Shown here in pieces: positions 19,754 through 28,982 of a stretch of DNA of 64,000 nt (position 1 is its first letter; the number at the start of each line of letters is the position of its first letter). The notes beneath the pieces are model-generated. The model searched no databases and was not told the DNA's origin. It worked only from the letters and a program-made list of their open reading frames with translations. This DNA comes from Allobranchiibius huperziae (GTDB lineage Bacteria; Actinomycetota; Actinomycetes; Actinomycetales; Dermatophilaceae): the NCBI RefSeq assembly GCF_013410455.1, contig NZ_JACCFW010000001.1, positions 2,496,929 to 2,560,928 of the forward strand, read 5' to 3'. The position numbers and the translations under genes are program-made.

Positions 19754-21315
19754 AGTTCGTTGGTGTCACCTCGTGTCCCACCGGCATCGCGCATACCTAC
19801 ATGGCTGCCGAGGCCCTCGAACAGGCCGCCCGGGACGCCGGCCACGAGATGGAGGTGGAGACCCAGGGCTCCGCCGGGTCCTCGCCGCTCAAGACCGAGA
19901 CGATCGCGTCCGCGGACGCGGTCATCTTCGCCCACGACCTCGAGGTCAAGGACAAGTCCCGCTTCGCCGGGAAGCCCACGGTCGACGTCGGGGTGAAGAA
20001 GGCCATCTCCGATGCTCCGGGACTCATCGCGCAGGCGGTGCAGCTCGCCGAGGAGCGTGCGGCGAACCCACAGGCGGCGGCCGCTGCAGGTGCGGCGGGC
20101 GCCGGCGCGGGTGCGGGTGCTCTCGTCACCAAGGTGGACCAGAACGCCTCGGTCGGCACCCGGATCCGGCAGTGGCTGATGACCGGGGTGAGCTACATGA
20201 TCCCGTTCGTCGCTGCGGGCGGAATCCTCATCGCATTGTCCTTCATGCTCGCGCAGGTCGCGGGCGGTAAGAAGGGCGCGATCGGCGTCACCAACTTCAG
20301 CCTCACCGACGCCGCGGGGCTCGCGAAGTCCTACAACCTGATGACCCACTTCGACCCCACCAGCGGGATGAACTGGGCCGGGCTGCTCTTCGTCGTCGGT
20401 GCCGCGTCGTTCGGCTTCCTCGTGCCGATCCTGTCCGGCTTCATCGCGTTCGGCATCGCCGACCGCCCGGGCATCGCGCCCGGCATCGTGGGCGGCTCCA
20501 TCGCCGCGACCATGGGCACCGGGTTCCTCGGCGGCATCGCGACCGGATTCATCGGCGGGTTCATCGCGCTCTTCGTGAGCCGGTGGAAGGTGCCGAAGGG
20601 CGTCCGCGGCGTCATGCCCGTCGTCGTCATCCCGCTGATCTCCACGCTGCTGACCGGCGCGATCATGATCATCATCCTGGGACGGCCGCTGAAGTGGCTG
20701 ACCGATCACCTGACCGACGGGCTCAACAACCTCGGCACCAACGGCGCCGGTCTGGTGCTGCTCGGTGTGGTGCTCGGCCTGATGATGGGCTTCGACCTGG
20801 GCGGCCCGGTCAACAAGGTGGCCTACACCTTCGCGACGACTGGCCTGGCGACCGTCGCGGCCAGCAACGGCGATGCCCCGCAGCTGCGGATCATGGCCGC
20901 CGTGATGGCAGCCGGTATGACGCCCCCGCTCGGCATGGCTCTCGCCACCACGGTGCGCAAGCGGCTCTTCACCCCGGCCGAGCAGGAGAACGGGCGGGCG
21001 GCCTGGCTGCTCGGCGCGTCGTTCATCAGCGAGGGTGCGATCCCGTTCGCCGCGGCCGACCCGTGGCGGGTCATCGTGTCCTCGATGGTCGGCTCCGGCG
21101 CGACCGGCGGCCTGGTGATCCTCTTCAACAACACGCTGCGCGCTCCGCACGGCGGCATCTGGGTGGCGCCGCTGATCGGCAACCCGTTCACCTACGTGCT
21201 CGCGGTCGTCATCGGCACCCTCATCACCGCGGCGGTCGTCATCGGGCTGAAGTCGATGCGCTCCACCGCCAGCACGCAGGCCACGGCTGCCGCCGACCAG
21301 CTCGTCGCAGCCTGA
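19750..21315 (+). CDS. fruA: PTS fructose-specific EIIBC
   Basis: A 521-aa fructose transporter. The IIB domain (residues 1-100) has its phospho-acceptor Cys9 in VTSCPTGIAHTYMAAEAL. An Ala/Gly linker (about 104-125) leads to the IIC membrane domain with about 8-9 helices (SYMIPFVAAGGILIALSFML, then GTGFLGGIATGFIGGF). It takes up fructose as fructose-1-phosphate, the substrate of FruK encoded two genes upstream. No IIA domain is attached, in keeping with the separate IIA gene that overlaps it by 4 bp. Confidence 0.96.
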   Translation: MKFVGVTSCPTGIAHTYMAAEALEQAARDAGHEMEVETQGSAGSSPLKTETIASADAVIFAHDLEVKDKSRFAGKPTVDVGVKKAISDAPGLIAQAVQLAEERAANPQAAAAAGAAGAGAGAGALVTKVDQNASVGTRIRQWLMTGVSYMIPFVAAGGILIALSFMLAQVAGGKKGAIGVTNFSLTDAAGLAKSYNLMTHFDPTSGMNWAGLLFVVGAASFGFLVPILSGFIAFGIADRPGIAPGIVGGSIAATMGTGFLGGIATGFIGGFIALFVSRWKVPKGVRGVMPVVVIPLISTLLTGAIMIIILGRPLKWLTDHLTDGLNNLGTNGAGLVLLGVVLGLMMGFDLGGPVNKVAYTFATTGLATVAASNGDAPQLRIMAAVMAAGMTPPLGMALATTVRKRLFTPAEQENGRAAWLLGASFISEGAIPFAAADPWRVIVSSMVGSGATGGLVILFNNTLRAPHGGIWVAPLIGNPFTYVLAVVIGTLITAAVVIGLKSMRSTASTQATAAADQLVAA

Positions 21316-21359
21316 GCGTCGTACGACCACCCATCACCAGCAACCAGAAGGAATCCGAC

Positions 21360-21638
21360 ATGGCAACCCAATCCCGTACGGCGACCATCGCCTCCAGCGT
21401 GGGACTGCACGCGCGGCCCGCGGCGCTCTTCGTGCAGGCGGCCGGCGCCACCGGTGCCGACGTGACGATCGCCCGCCCCGGTGAGGAGCCGGTCGACGCG
21501 ACCAGCATCCTCGGGGTGATGGCGCTCGGCGCCAAGCACGGTGAGGACGTGGAGCTCACGGTCACGGGCGACGACCCGGACGCAGCGCTCGACTCCCTGG
21601 TGGACCTGCTGTCGCAGGACCTGGACGCGGCCCACTGA
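21360..21638 (+). CDS. ptsH: Phosphocarrier protein HPr
   Basis: A 92-aa general PTS carrier. It is phosphorylated on His17 in SVGLHARPAALFV by Enzyme I. The regulatory serine position is kept as Ser49 in DATSILGVMALGA, but no HPr kinase is seen, and actinobacteria usually lack it. AAGGAA at 21347-21352 lies 7 nt before the ATG at 21360. The stop is followed after one base by the ptsI ATG. Confidence 0.96.
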   Translation: MATQSRTATIASSVGLHARPAALFVQAAGATGADVTIARPGEEPVDATSILGVMALGAKHGEDVELTVTGDDPDAALDSLVDLLSQDLDAAH

Positions 21639-21639
21639 G

Positions 21640-23322
21640 ATGCGCACCTTGAGCGGTGTGCCGGTCAGCCCGGGCTCGGCGGTCGGACCGGTGGTGCAGG
21701 TCAGTCCTGCGCTCACCGCGCCCGCCAACGAGCCGGCGCCCCAGGGGCCCGAGGAGGCGGCGGCCTCGATCACCGCGGTCGAGCGGGCCTTCGAGGACGT
21801 CGCGGTGGGTCTCGAGCGTCGCGCCGAGGACGCCCCCGGCGCGGCCAAGGAGATCCTCGGCGCGGCCGCGCTCATGGCCCGCGACCGGGCACTGCTCAAG
21901 GCGGTCAGCAAGAGGATCACCGACGGCTGCGGCCCGACCCGCGCGGTCGAGGCCAGCGTCGCGGAGTACTGCGCGATGTTCCAGGCAGCGGGCGGCTACC
22001 TCGCCGAGCGGGTCACCGACCTGTGCGACGTGCGCGACCGCGTCGTGGCGCGGCTGCTCGGCGAGCCGGAGCCGGGCATCCCGGCGCTGCACGGCCCGTG
22101 CGTGCTGGTGGCCCGCGATCTGGCGCCCGCCGAGACGGCCACTCTCGACGCGACGCTGGTGCGGGGCATCATCACCGAGGCGGGCGGTCGCAACAGCCAC
22201 ACCGCGATCCTGGCCGCCGGCCTCGGCATCCCCGCGGCCGTGCAGGTCGCGGGCGCCACCGCCCTGGAGGTCGGGACGATCGTCGCGGTCGACGGCGACA
22301 GCGGGGTGGTCACGGTCGAACCGGACCAGGCCACCCAGGACACCATGCAGCGCAAGGCGTTCGCCCGTCGTACGGCGCTGCAGGCGGCCTCCGGACCCGG
22401 CCGCACCAAGGACGGTCACCCCGTCGCGCTGCTGGTCAACATCGGCACCGCGCAGGACGCGATCAGCGCCGGGCCGATGGACGTCGAGGGGGTGGGCCTC
22501 TTCCGCACCGAGGTGCTCTTCCTCGGCAAGCAGAGCGCCCCGACCGTGGAGGAGCAGACGCAGATCTACCGCTCGGTCTTCGCGGCGTTCGGCACCCGGC
22601 GGGTCGTCGTGCGCACCCTGGACGCGGGCGCCGACAAACCGCTGGCCTTCGCCGATCTGGGCGAGGAGGAGAACCCGGCGCTCGGTCGCCGCGGGCTGCG
22701 GATGGGCCAGGCGATCCCCGACCTGCTGGACCACCAGCTCGAGGCGCTCGGCGCTGCCGCTCAGGGCACGTCCGCCGAGGTCAAGGTGATGGCACCCATG
22801 GTCGCAACCGTCGACGAGGCGCAGTGGTTCGCCGAGCGGGTCCGCGCCCACGGGCTGCCCTCGGCAGGCGTGATGATCGAGATCCCCGCGGCGGCACTGC
22901 GGTCACGCGACGTGCTCGACGTCGTCGACTTCGGCTCCCTCGGCACCAACGACCTGGCGCAGTACACGATGGCCGCCGACCGGATGCAGGGCGCGCTGTC
23001 GGATCTGCTGGACCCCTGGCAGCCCGCGGTGCTCGACGTGATCGATGCGGCCTGCGTCGGTGCGCGCGCCCACGGCAAGCCGATGGGAGTGTGCGGGGAG
23101 TCCGGCGGCGACCCGTTGATGGCGCTCGTGCTCGCCGGCCTCGGTGTCACCAGCCTGTCGATGGCCCCCGGCAAGGTCGACCTGGTGCGCTACGCGCTGT
23201 CGCTGCACGACCTGGCGACCTGCGAGCGCCTCGCGGCCGTCGCCCGCGCGGCACGGACCGCCGGCGACGGCCGCGCCGCGGTCCTACGGGAGGTCGACCC
23301 CGCGCTGCGCGACGTGCTGTGA
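21640..23322 (+). CDS. ptsI: PTS Enzyme I (phosphoenolpyruvate-protein phosphotransferase)
   Basis: A 560-aa Enzyme I that passes phosphate from PEP to HPr. The phospho-His is His187 in GGRNSHTAILAA. The PEP-binding barrel shows GVGLFRTEVLFL, the Arg in RTLDAGADKP and the active-site Cys485 in GVCGESGGDP. The GLGVTSLSMAP segment near the end is typical. It starts 1 bp after ptsH, so both are co-translated. Its presence makes this a self-sufficient operon with all general and fructose-specific PTS proteins. No terminator follows before the next gene. Confidence 0.96.
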   Translation: MRTLSGVPVSPGSAVGPVVQVSPALTAPANEPAPQGPEEAAASITAVERAFEDVAVGLERRAEDAPGAAKEILGAAALMARDRALLKAVSKRITDGCGPTRAVEASVAEYCAMFQAAGGYLAERVTDLCDVRDRVVARLLGEPEPGIPALHGPCVLVARDLAPAETATLDATLVRGIITEAGGRNSHTAILAAGLGIPAAVQVAGATALEVGTIVAVDGDSGVVTVEPDQATQDTMQRKAFARRTALQAASGPGRTKDGHPVALLVNIGTAQDAISAGPMDVEGVGLFRTEVLFLGKQSAPTVEEQTQIYRSVFAAFGTRRVVVRTLDAGADKPLAFADLGEEENPALGRRGLRMGQAIPDLLDHQLEALGAAAQGTSAEVKVMAPMVATVDEAQWFAERVRAHGLPSAGVMIEIPAAALRSRDVLDVVDFGSLGTNDLAQYTMAADRMQGALSDLLDPWQPAVLDVIDAACVGARAHGKPMGVCGESGGDPLMALVLAGLGVTSLSMAPGKVDLVRYALSLHDLATCERLAAVARAARTAGDGRAAVLREVDPALRDVL

Positions 23323-23333
23323 GCCGCCCCGCC

Positions 23334-23346
23334 TAGGCTGCCGTTC
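23334..23346 (+). promoter_or_regulatory. Leaderless -10 box before the DUF2127 gene
   Basis: TAGGCT (23334-23339) ends 7 nt before the GTG at 23347, and no Shine-Dalgarno is present. The same hexamer and spacing occur before nucS at 32206, which supports a shared promoter design. Confidence 0.6.
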
Positions 23347-24138
23347 GTGAAGGACAAGCAGGCCCGCCGGGCGGCCATGGAACGACGTTGGGAGCTGCGC
23401 TCCTGCGGTCGGCACGGCCACCTCACCTACGCGCCGGACGAGAGCGGGCTCGCGAGTCGCCTACGGGCCGACAGCGCCCAAGGCGAGGCGTGGCGCTGCC
23501 TGCGGTGCGGCGACTACGCGCTCGGGCCGGCCACCGCGTCCGGACCGGCCGATGACGCGCCGGTCCCGTTGCGGGGCAAGGCGCTGCGCGACGCGTTCAT
23601 CATCCGGTTGCTCGCAATCGAACGTCTGCTCCGCGGGGTGTTCCTGATCGCGGCGGCGTACGTCGTCTGGCGGTTCGTCGGGGCCAAGGACTCGGTGCAG
23701 CGCGTCTTCGACAAGGACCTGCCGGCCGTGCGCGACCTGTCCCGGCGTACCGGCATCGACTTCGCCGACGCGGCGCCTACGCGCCTGCTGCAGCGGGCAC
23801 TGGATGCCGGGCACAGCACGTTGGTGCTGCTGGCCGCGGGGGTGCTCGCCTACGGACTGCTGGAGATCCTCGAGGCCTACGGCCTGTGGATCATGAAGCG
23901 CTGGGGCGAGTACGTCGCCGTCGTCGGCACGGCGGTCTTCCTGCCGCTGGAGATCTACGAACTCACCGAGAAGGTGAGCGCGCTCAAGATCGTGGCGTTC
24001 CTGATCAACCTCGCGGCCGTCGCGTGGCTGATCTGGAGCAAGCACCTCTTCGGGGTGCGCGGCGGACGCGCGGCCTTCGAGAAGGAGCGCGAGAGCACGT
24101 CCCTGCTCGAGGTCGAACGCACGGCCGCCCAGGTCTGA
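23347..24138 (+). CDS. DUF2127 family membrane protein
   Basis: A 263-aa protein. The N-terminal 60 residues carry a zinc-ribbon-like pattern (SCGRHGH, then WRCLRCGDYAL). The rest has four hydrophobic segments (LRGVFLIAAAYVVWRFVG; STLVLLAAGVLAYGLLEIL; EYVAVVGTAVFLPLEIYELT; IVAFLINLAAVAWLIWSKHL) typical of DUF2127. Function is unknown. It lies 24 bp after ptsI but has its own -10 box. A strong hairpin follows the stop. Confidence 0.85.
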   Translation: MKDKQARRAAMERRWELRSCGRHGHLTYAPDESGLASRLRADSAQGEAWRCLRCGDYALGPATASGPADDAPVPLRGKALRDAFIIRLLAIERLLRGVFLIAAAYVVWRFVGAKDSVQRVFDKDLPAVRDLSRRTGIDFADAAPTRLLQRALDAGHSTLVLLAAGVLAYGLLEILEAYGLWIMKRWGEYVAVVGTAVFLPLEIYELTEKVSALKIVAFLINLAAVAWLIWSKHLFGVRGGRAAFEKERESTSLLEVERTAAQV

Positions 24139-24170
24139 GAGTGGCTGTCAGTCCATGTCCGGCGAATCCA

Positions 24171-24210
24171 CCGACGCCGCGCATCCGGGAACGGGTGCGC
24201 GCGGCGTCGG
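24171..24210. terminator. Bidirectional hairpin terminator
   Basis: Perfect 12-bp arms CCGACGCCGCGC (24171-24182) and GCGCGGCGTCGG (24199-24210) with a 16-nt loop. They lie between the convergent DUF2127 and lipoprotein genes, a few bases from the lipoprotein stop. Confidence 0.7.
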
Positions 24211-24215
24211 AGGAG

Positions 24216-24926
24216 TCAGCTCGGGTTGTAGCCGACCGGTCCGACGGTCAGCTGGTGCACCGTCGCGCCGGCGCATCCGGTGATGCCGGAGCGGGACAGG
24301 AAGATGGCCTGGGTGCTGCCCGGGGGGTAGATGCGGAAGCCGCGCGCGGCCGTCGGCCGGCACTGACCCGAGGAGTAGTTGCCGGCGTCGGCGACCTGGA
24401 CGATGAAGGTCGTGGCGGCGCCTTCGGCCAGGGTCACCGTCCTCGACGTGCCGGCCGGGTTGCGGTCCGCGGAGTGGCCGAGCTGCACGCCGTTCGCGCC
24501 CACCAGGCTCACACCGGGATATCCGTCCAGCGTGCAGGTCGCGTGCCCGTCGTTGCGCAGCCTGACCGTGTAGTACGCCGACCCCGCGGCGCCGTCCACC
24601 CCGCTGACGCCCGTGCTGAGCGAGGTCGCGAGGCACCGACTCCCCGCTGCACTGCCGCTGGATCCGCTGGCGCTGGTCTCCCCGGCGGTCGATGAGCCGG
24701 ACGAGGAACCGGCCGACGACGTGCTCGAAGACGAGGAACCGGCCGACGAACTGCCGGATCCAGGGGTGGACGCGCTGGTGGACGGCGCGGACGAAGTAGT
24801 GCTGCTGACGGACGCCGGAGCGGCCGTCGACGGCGAACCGGAGGAGTTCGAACTGCCACAGGCGGCCAGCAGTGCCAACGGGCTGATGAGAGCGGCGGCG
24901 GAGAGCGCTCGGCGAGTTGTGTTCAT
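24216..24926 (-). CDS. DUF4232-type secreted lipoprotein
   Basis: A 236-aa predicted lipoprotein. Signal peptide MNTTRRALSAAALISPLALL is followed by a lipobox ending in Cys (LLAAC). Then comes a Ser/Thr/Gly/Ala-rich linker of about 75 residues with SSSxGS-like repeats, and a beta-rich domain with GHATCTLDGYPGVSLV and RNDG, as in DUF4232. It would be anchored on the outer face of the membrane. The start at 24926 gives a normal signal peptide. A start at 24953 would add 9 residues and overlap the upstream stop as ATGA, so coupling to the reductase-like gene is possible. Function is unknown. Confidence 0.82.
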   Translation of the reverse strand: MNTTRRALSAAALISPLALLAACGSSNSSGSPSTAAPASVSSTTSSAPSTSASTPGSGSSSAGSSSSSTSSAGSSSGSSTAGETSASGSSGSAAGSRCLATSLSTGVSGVDGAAGSAYYTVRLRNDGHATCTLDGYPGVSLVGANGVQLGHSADRNPAGTSRTVTLAEGAATTFIVQVADAGNYSSGQCRPTAARGFRIYPPGSTQAIFLSRSGITGCAGATVHQLTVGPVGYNPS

Positions 24927-24949
24927 ACAAGAGAAGACGACGATGGGGC

Positions 24950-26653
24950 TCATGAGGTTGGCACCGGCTCCAGGACCGGCCGTTCGCCGTTGACGGTGTC
25001 GAGATAGGCGTGCACGAGAGGTACGGCGGCGGCGCCCTCTCCGCTGGCCGACGCGACCCGTTTCATCGACCCGGCGCGGATGTCGCCGGCGGCGAAGACG
25101 CCGGGCACCGTGGTCTCCAGCGACGCCGGGGGCAGCCCGTCGACCCAGGTGTGCTGCGGGGTGTCACGGCCGGTCACGACGAAGCCGGCACGGTCGCGGA
25201 CGACGTCGTCCGGCAGCCAGTCGCAACACGGCTTGGCACCCAGCAGCAGGAACAGCCCGTGCGAGGAGACCTTCTCCTCACCGCCGGTGTTCTTGTCGCG
25301 CAGCGTGATCCAGTCCAGTCGGCCGGCGCCGCCGGCATCGATCACCTCGCTGCAGGCGCGCACCGCGATGCGCGGGTTGCCCGCGATCTCACGCGTCAGG
25401 TAGTCCGACATCGTCTCGGACAGGTCCGGGCGGCGGATCACGATGGTGACCGAGCGGGCCCACCGTGCCAGGTGCACTGCTGCCTGACCCGCCGAGTTGC
25501 CGCCGCCCACGATGTGCACGTCCTTGCCCTCGCACCCGCGAGCCGCGGAGGTCGCAGCTCCGTAGTGCACCCCGAGCCCGACGAAGTCCTCGACCGCCTG
25601 GACGCCGTGTCGGCGGTAGGAGACCCCGGTCGCCACCAGCAGGGCTCGCGCCTGCACGGTCGTGTCGTCGAGGGTGAGGGTGTGCACACCGCTGGGGCCG
25701 TCGGCCAGCTCGGCGGCGTGCACCGGTCGGGCGGAGTAGATGTGCGCTCCGAACCGATTGGCCTGACTGCGGGCCCGCTGCGCGAGGCGCATCCCGGAGA
25801 TCCCGCGGGGGAAGCCGAGATAGTTGCGGATCATCGAGCTGCTTCCGGCCTGCCCTCCGACGGCATCCGCGTCGAGCATGATCGTGCTGAGGCCCTCGGA
25901 CGCGCCGTACACCGCCGCGGCCAGCCCCGCGGGACCGGCACCGACGATCGCGAGGTCGTAGACGCGCCCGGCCTCCGGTTCGCGGCCCATGCTGAAGAGG
26001 GCGCCGATCTCGCCGATGCTCGGCGCGTTCATCACCCCGCCGAGTGGGGAAACGACCAGCGGGTACGTCGGCTCGGCGCCGTTCAGCCCGGCCAGCGCAT
26101 CCCGCCCGACGTCGCTGTCGGGCTTGTAGACGCGGAACGGGACGCCGAGGCGCTCCAGGAAGTCGCAGATCTGCGACTTCAGCGGTGAGATGCCGTCGCT
26201 GACGATCTGCACCGACTCCACGACGGGCACATCGGAGGTCCAGCCCCAGTCCGAGAGCAGCTCGGTGACCGCGGTGTGGAACTCCTCGTCGCGCACGCCC
26301 CGCGGCACGGTCAGAGAGGTGTCGATCCGCCCGGCGAGCTGTGCCTCGCGCACGACCTCCATCGCCGACCTGAACTCCTCCCACGCCAGCACGATGACCC
26401 GCTTGGCGGCGGAGCTGATGGCGTGCACGCAGTCCAGGGCGACCAGGCCGGCGGCGTCCGGCAGTTCCATCTGCGCTGCGACCAGGGCGATCGGGACGTC
26501 CTGTGAGTGAAGCATCTGGGTCGTCGCGATCGCGGCGGCCAGCCCGTCGGCGTACTCGATGCGGTAGTCGACCTCGTAGCGGCGGAACTCCCGGGTGAGG
26601 GCGTCACGCTGCTGGGTGCCGATCAGCAGGATCGCGGGGGTGCGGATCGTCAT
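24950..26653 (-). CDS. Response-regulator-like / thioredoxin-reductase-like flavoprotein fusion
   Basis: A 567-aa protein. Residues 1-130 look like a degenerate receiver domain: the strand that should carry the phospho-acceptor Asp reads LVAAQMELPDA. Residues about 145-215 resemble a thioredoxin-fold module (VQIVSDGISPLKSQICDFLE). From 232 on it is a pyridine-nucleotide-disulphide reductase with FAD loop GAGPAGLAAAV (238-248), NADPH loop GGGNSAGQAAV (383-393) and the C-terminal GVFAAGDIRAGS. The redox CxxC of thioredoxin reductase is missing, as the equivalent segment reads YGAATSA. A role in redox sensing or signalling is inference. TAGACT ends 6 nt before the ATG. Confidence 0.85.
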   Translation of the reverse strand: MTIRTPAILLIGTQQRDALTREFRRYEVDYRIEYADGLAAAIATTQMLHSQDVPIALVAAQMELPDAAGLVALDCVHAISSAAKRVIVLAWEEFRSAMEVVREAQLAGRIDTSLTVPRGVRDEEFHTAVTELLSDWGWTSDVPVVESVQIVSDGISPLKSQICDFLERLGVPFRVYKPDSDVGRDALAGLNGAEPTYPLVVSPLGGVMNAPSIGEIGALFSMGREPEAGRVYDLAIVGAGPAGLAAAVYGASEGLSTIMLDADAVGGQAGSSSMIRNYLGFPRGISGMRLAQRARSQANRFGAHIYSARPVHAAELADGPSGVHTLTLDDTTVQARALLVATGVSYRRHGVQAVEDFVGLGVHYGAATSAARGCEGKDVHIVGGGNSAGQAAVHLARWARSVTIVIRRPDLSETMSDYLTREIAGNPRIAVRACSEVIDAGGAGRLDWITLRDKNTGGEEKVSSHGLFLLLGAKPCCDWLPDDVVRDRAGFVVTGRDTPQHTWVDGLPPASLETTVPGVFAAGDIRAGSMKRVASASGEGAAAVPLVHAYLDTVNGERPVLEPVPTS

Positions 26654-26665
26654 ACCGAAAGTCTA
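26654..26665 (-). promoter_or_regulatory. Leaderless -10 box of the flavoprotein gene
   Basis: On the minus strand TAGACT (26665-26660) is followed by 6 nt and the ATG at 26653. No Shine-Dalgarno is seen. It lies in the short gap after the MeaB stop, so this gene can be transcribed apart from meaB. Confidence 0.55.
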
Positions 26666-26699
26666 GGAGCGCCGCCAAGCCCCACCCTCGGGTCCGGCG

Positions 26700-27659
26700 T
26701 CAGAGGGCCTCGACCAGCTCGTCCGCCGCGGCGTACGGGTCGATCTTCCCGGCCACGACCCGCGCGGCCAGCTCGTTCAGGTTGTCGTCCCGACGCGGAT
26801 CGGTCATCCGCAGTCGCAGCGTCTGCAGCGCGATCGCGGCGATCTCACCCTCGGCGCGTGCGATCCGGCGCTCGCGCAGCACGTCGTGTTCGACGAGCCA
26901 GGCGTGATGCTTGTCGAGCGCGGCGACCACGTCGTCACGGCCCTCTCCGCGCTCGGCGACCAGCTTCTCCACCGACGGACGCCAGGCGCCGGCCTCCGTC
27001 CGCTCCCCCAGGCTGATCATCGCCCGCAGGTCGCGCACCGTCGTGTTGACGCCGTCGCGATCCGCCTTGTTGACCACGAAGACGTCGCCGATCTCCAGGA
27101 TCCCGGCCTTGGCGGCCTGGATGCCGTCGCCCATGCCGGGCGCGAGCAGGACGATGGTCGTATCGGCGAGGGCGGCGATCTCGACCTCGCTCTGCCCGAC
27201 GCCGACCGTCTCCACGAGGATCACGTCGCACCCGGCGGCATCGAGCACCCGCAGCGACTGCGGGGCGGCGAACGACAGGCCTCCCAGGTGTCCCCGGCTG
27301 GCCATCGAGCGGGTGTAGACGTGCGGGTCGAGCGCGTGGTCCAGCAGGCGGATCCGGTCACCGAGCAGCGCACCGCCGGAGAACGGCGAGCTGGGGTCGA
27401 CCGCGAGGACGCCGACCCGCAGACCCCGCTCCCGGAACGCCGCGACCAGCGTGTTGGTGGTCGTCGACTTGCCCACCCCGGGGCTGCCGGTGAGGCCGAT
27501 GACCCACGCGGAGCCGGTGTGCGGAGCGAGCGCCGCCATGACCTCGCGCAGGGCGGGGTCGGCGTTCTCGACGAGGGTGATCAGCCGGGCAACGGCCCGC
27601 GCCGAACCGTCGCGGGCCGCAGTCACCAGGGCCGGTACGTCGACCGGTCGCGAGCGCAT
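26700..27659 (-). CDS. meaB: Methylmalonyl-CoA mutase-associated GTPase MeaB
   Basis: A 319-aa G3E-family GTPase that protects and gates cofactor loading of methylmalonyl-CoA mutase. Motifs: Walker A GLTGSPGVGKSTTTN, LAVDPSSPFSGGALLGDRIR, VETVGVGQSE and base-recognition NKAD. The ATG at 27659 follows AAGGGA by 8 nt; the frame stays open far upstream but that is chance. It sits 29 bp downstream of the thiolase gene on the same strand. Its client is presumably the mutase at 15643-17364 with a small subunit encoded elsewhere. Confidence 0.93.
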   Translation of the reverse strand: MRSRPVDVPALVTAARDGSARAVARLITLVENADPALREVMAALAPHTGSAWVIGLTGSPGVGKSTTTNTLVAAFRERGLRVGVLAVDPSSPFSGGALLGDRIRLLDHALDPHVYTRSMASRGHLGGLSFAAPQSLRVLDAAGCDVILVETVGVGQSEVEIAALADTTIVLLAPGMGDGIQAAKAGILEIGDVFVVNKADRDGVNTTVRDLRAMISLGERTEAGAWRPSVEKLVAERGEGRDDVVAALDKHHAWLVEHDVLRERRIARAEGEIAAIALQTLRLRMTDPRRDDNLNELAARVVAGKIDPYAAADELVEAL

Positions 27660-27688
27660 TCGTGAGATCCCTTGCGCCGAGGTGGTGT

Positions 27689-28897
27689 TCAGGACTTCGG
27701 GACGCGCACGATCAGTGCGTCGCCCTGGCCACCGCCACCGCACAGAGCGGCCGCACCGACACCGCCGCCACGCCGCTTCAACTCCAGCGCGAGGTGCAGC
27801 GCGATGCGCGCACCCGACATACCGATCGGGTGGCCCATCGCGATCGCTCCGCCGTTGACGTTGACCTTCTCCGGGTCCAGACCGAGCTGCTTGGTCGAGG
27901 CCAGCCCGACGGCTGCGAAGGCCTCGTTGATCTCGACCAGGTCGAGGTCGGTCGGCGCGATGCCGGCCTTGGCGCAGGCCGCGGCGATCGCGTTGGCCGG
28001 CTGGGACTGCAGGCTCGAATCGGGGCCGGCGACGACAGCGTGCTCGCCGACCTCGGCGAGTGGGGTGACCCCGAGCTCGGCGGCCTTGGCCGCGCTCATC
28101 ACGACGACCGCGCACGCCCCGTCGGAGATCGGGGACGCGGAGCCGGCGGTGATGGTGCCGTCCTTGCGGAACGCCGGGCGCAGCTTCGCGAGGGATTCCA
28201 CCGTGGTGTCGGGGCGAATGCCCTCGTCGTCGCGGAACTCGATCGGGTCCCCCTTGCGCTGCGGGATGAGCACGCTGACGACCTCGTCGTCGAAGAGGCC
28301 GTTCTTCCAGGCCTGGGCCGCGCGCTGGTGGCTGCGGGCGCCGAACGCGTCCTGCTCCTCGCGGCTGAACTCCTGGTCGGCCCTGTTGGCGTCCTCGGTG
28401 AGACCGCCCATGGCCTGGTCGGTGAAGGCGTCCCACAGGCCGTCGTGCGCCATGTGGTCGCGCATGGTGACGTCGCCGTACTTGAACCCGCCGCGGCTCT
28501 TCTCCAGCAGGTGCGGCGCCTGCGACATCGACTCCTGGCCACCGGCCACCACGACGTCGAACTCGCCGGCGCGGATCAGCTGGGCGGCGAGCGCGATGGC
28601 GTCGACGCCGGACAGGCAGACCTTGTTGATGGTGAGGGCGGGCACGGTCATCGGGATGCCGCCCTTGACCGCGGCCTGGCGAGCGGGGATCTGGCCCGCG
28701 CCGGCGGTCAGCACCTGGCCCATGATCACGTAGTCGACCTGGTCGCCGCTGATGCCGGCCTTGTTGAGGGCGCCCTTGATGGCGAATCCGCCGAGATCGG
28801 CTGCGGACAGGTCCTTCAGACCCCCCATCAGCTTGCCCATCGGCGTACGGGATCCGGCGACGAGGACGGGGGTGCGATCGGTCGCGCTGTCGGTCAT
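27689..28897 (-). CDS. Acetyl-CoA C-acyltransferase (thiolase)
   Basis: A 402-aa thiolase that condenses or cleaves acyl-CoA with acetyl-CoA. Active residues: Cys94 in [11 protein letters not shown] (nucleophile), His356 in [12 protein letters not shown] and Cys386 in [12 protein letters not shown]. Whether it acts in beta-oxidation or acetoacetyl-CoA synthesis cannot be told, though its neighbours (MeaB, epimerase, 3-hydroxyacyl-CoA dehydrogenase) suggest acyl-CoA breakdown. It is divergent from the epimerase gene with 85 bp between and precedes meaB, likely as one transcript. Confidence 0.94.
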   Translation of the reverse strand: MTDSATDRTPVLVAGSRTPMGKLMGGLKDLSAADLGGFAIKGALNKAGISGDQVDYVIMGQVLTAGAGQIPARQAAVKGGIPMTVPALTINKVCLSGVDAIALAAQLIRAGEFDVVVAGGQESMSQAPHLLEKSRGGFKYGDVTMRDHMAHDGLWDAFTDQAMGGLTEDANRADQEFSREEQDAFGARSHQRAAQAWKNGLFDDEVVSVLIPQRKGDPIEFRDDEGIRPDTTVESLAKLRPAFRKDGTITAGSASPISDGACAVVVMSAAKAAELGVTPLAEVGEHAVVAGPDSSLQSQPANAIAAACAKAGIAPTDLDLVEINEAFAAVGLASTKQLGLDPEKVNVNGGAIAMGHPIGMSGARIALHLALELKRRGGGVGAAALCGGGGQGDALIVRVPKS

Positions 28898-28969
28898 CAG
28901 GGGTCTGCTCCAACGAGTTGCGGGCGTGGGGGAACGGTTCCGGGATCTTCCGGGTGACGGGTTTCACTT

Positions 28970-28982
28970 TAGCCTTGCCGGT
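28970..28982 (+). promoter_or_regulatory. Leaderless -10 box of the epimerase gene
   Basis: TAGCCT (28970-28975) ends 7 nt before the ATG at 28983. No Shine-Dalgarno is visible and no good -35 box was seen. Confidence 0.55.

Noticed and set aside
19027-21330. 767-codon minus-strand frame opposite the fructose PTS genes
   Set aside because: Antisense to IIA and IIBC genes with unambiguous motifs. The translation is Asp/Glu/Arg/His-rich and matches no family.
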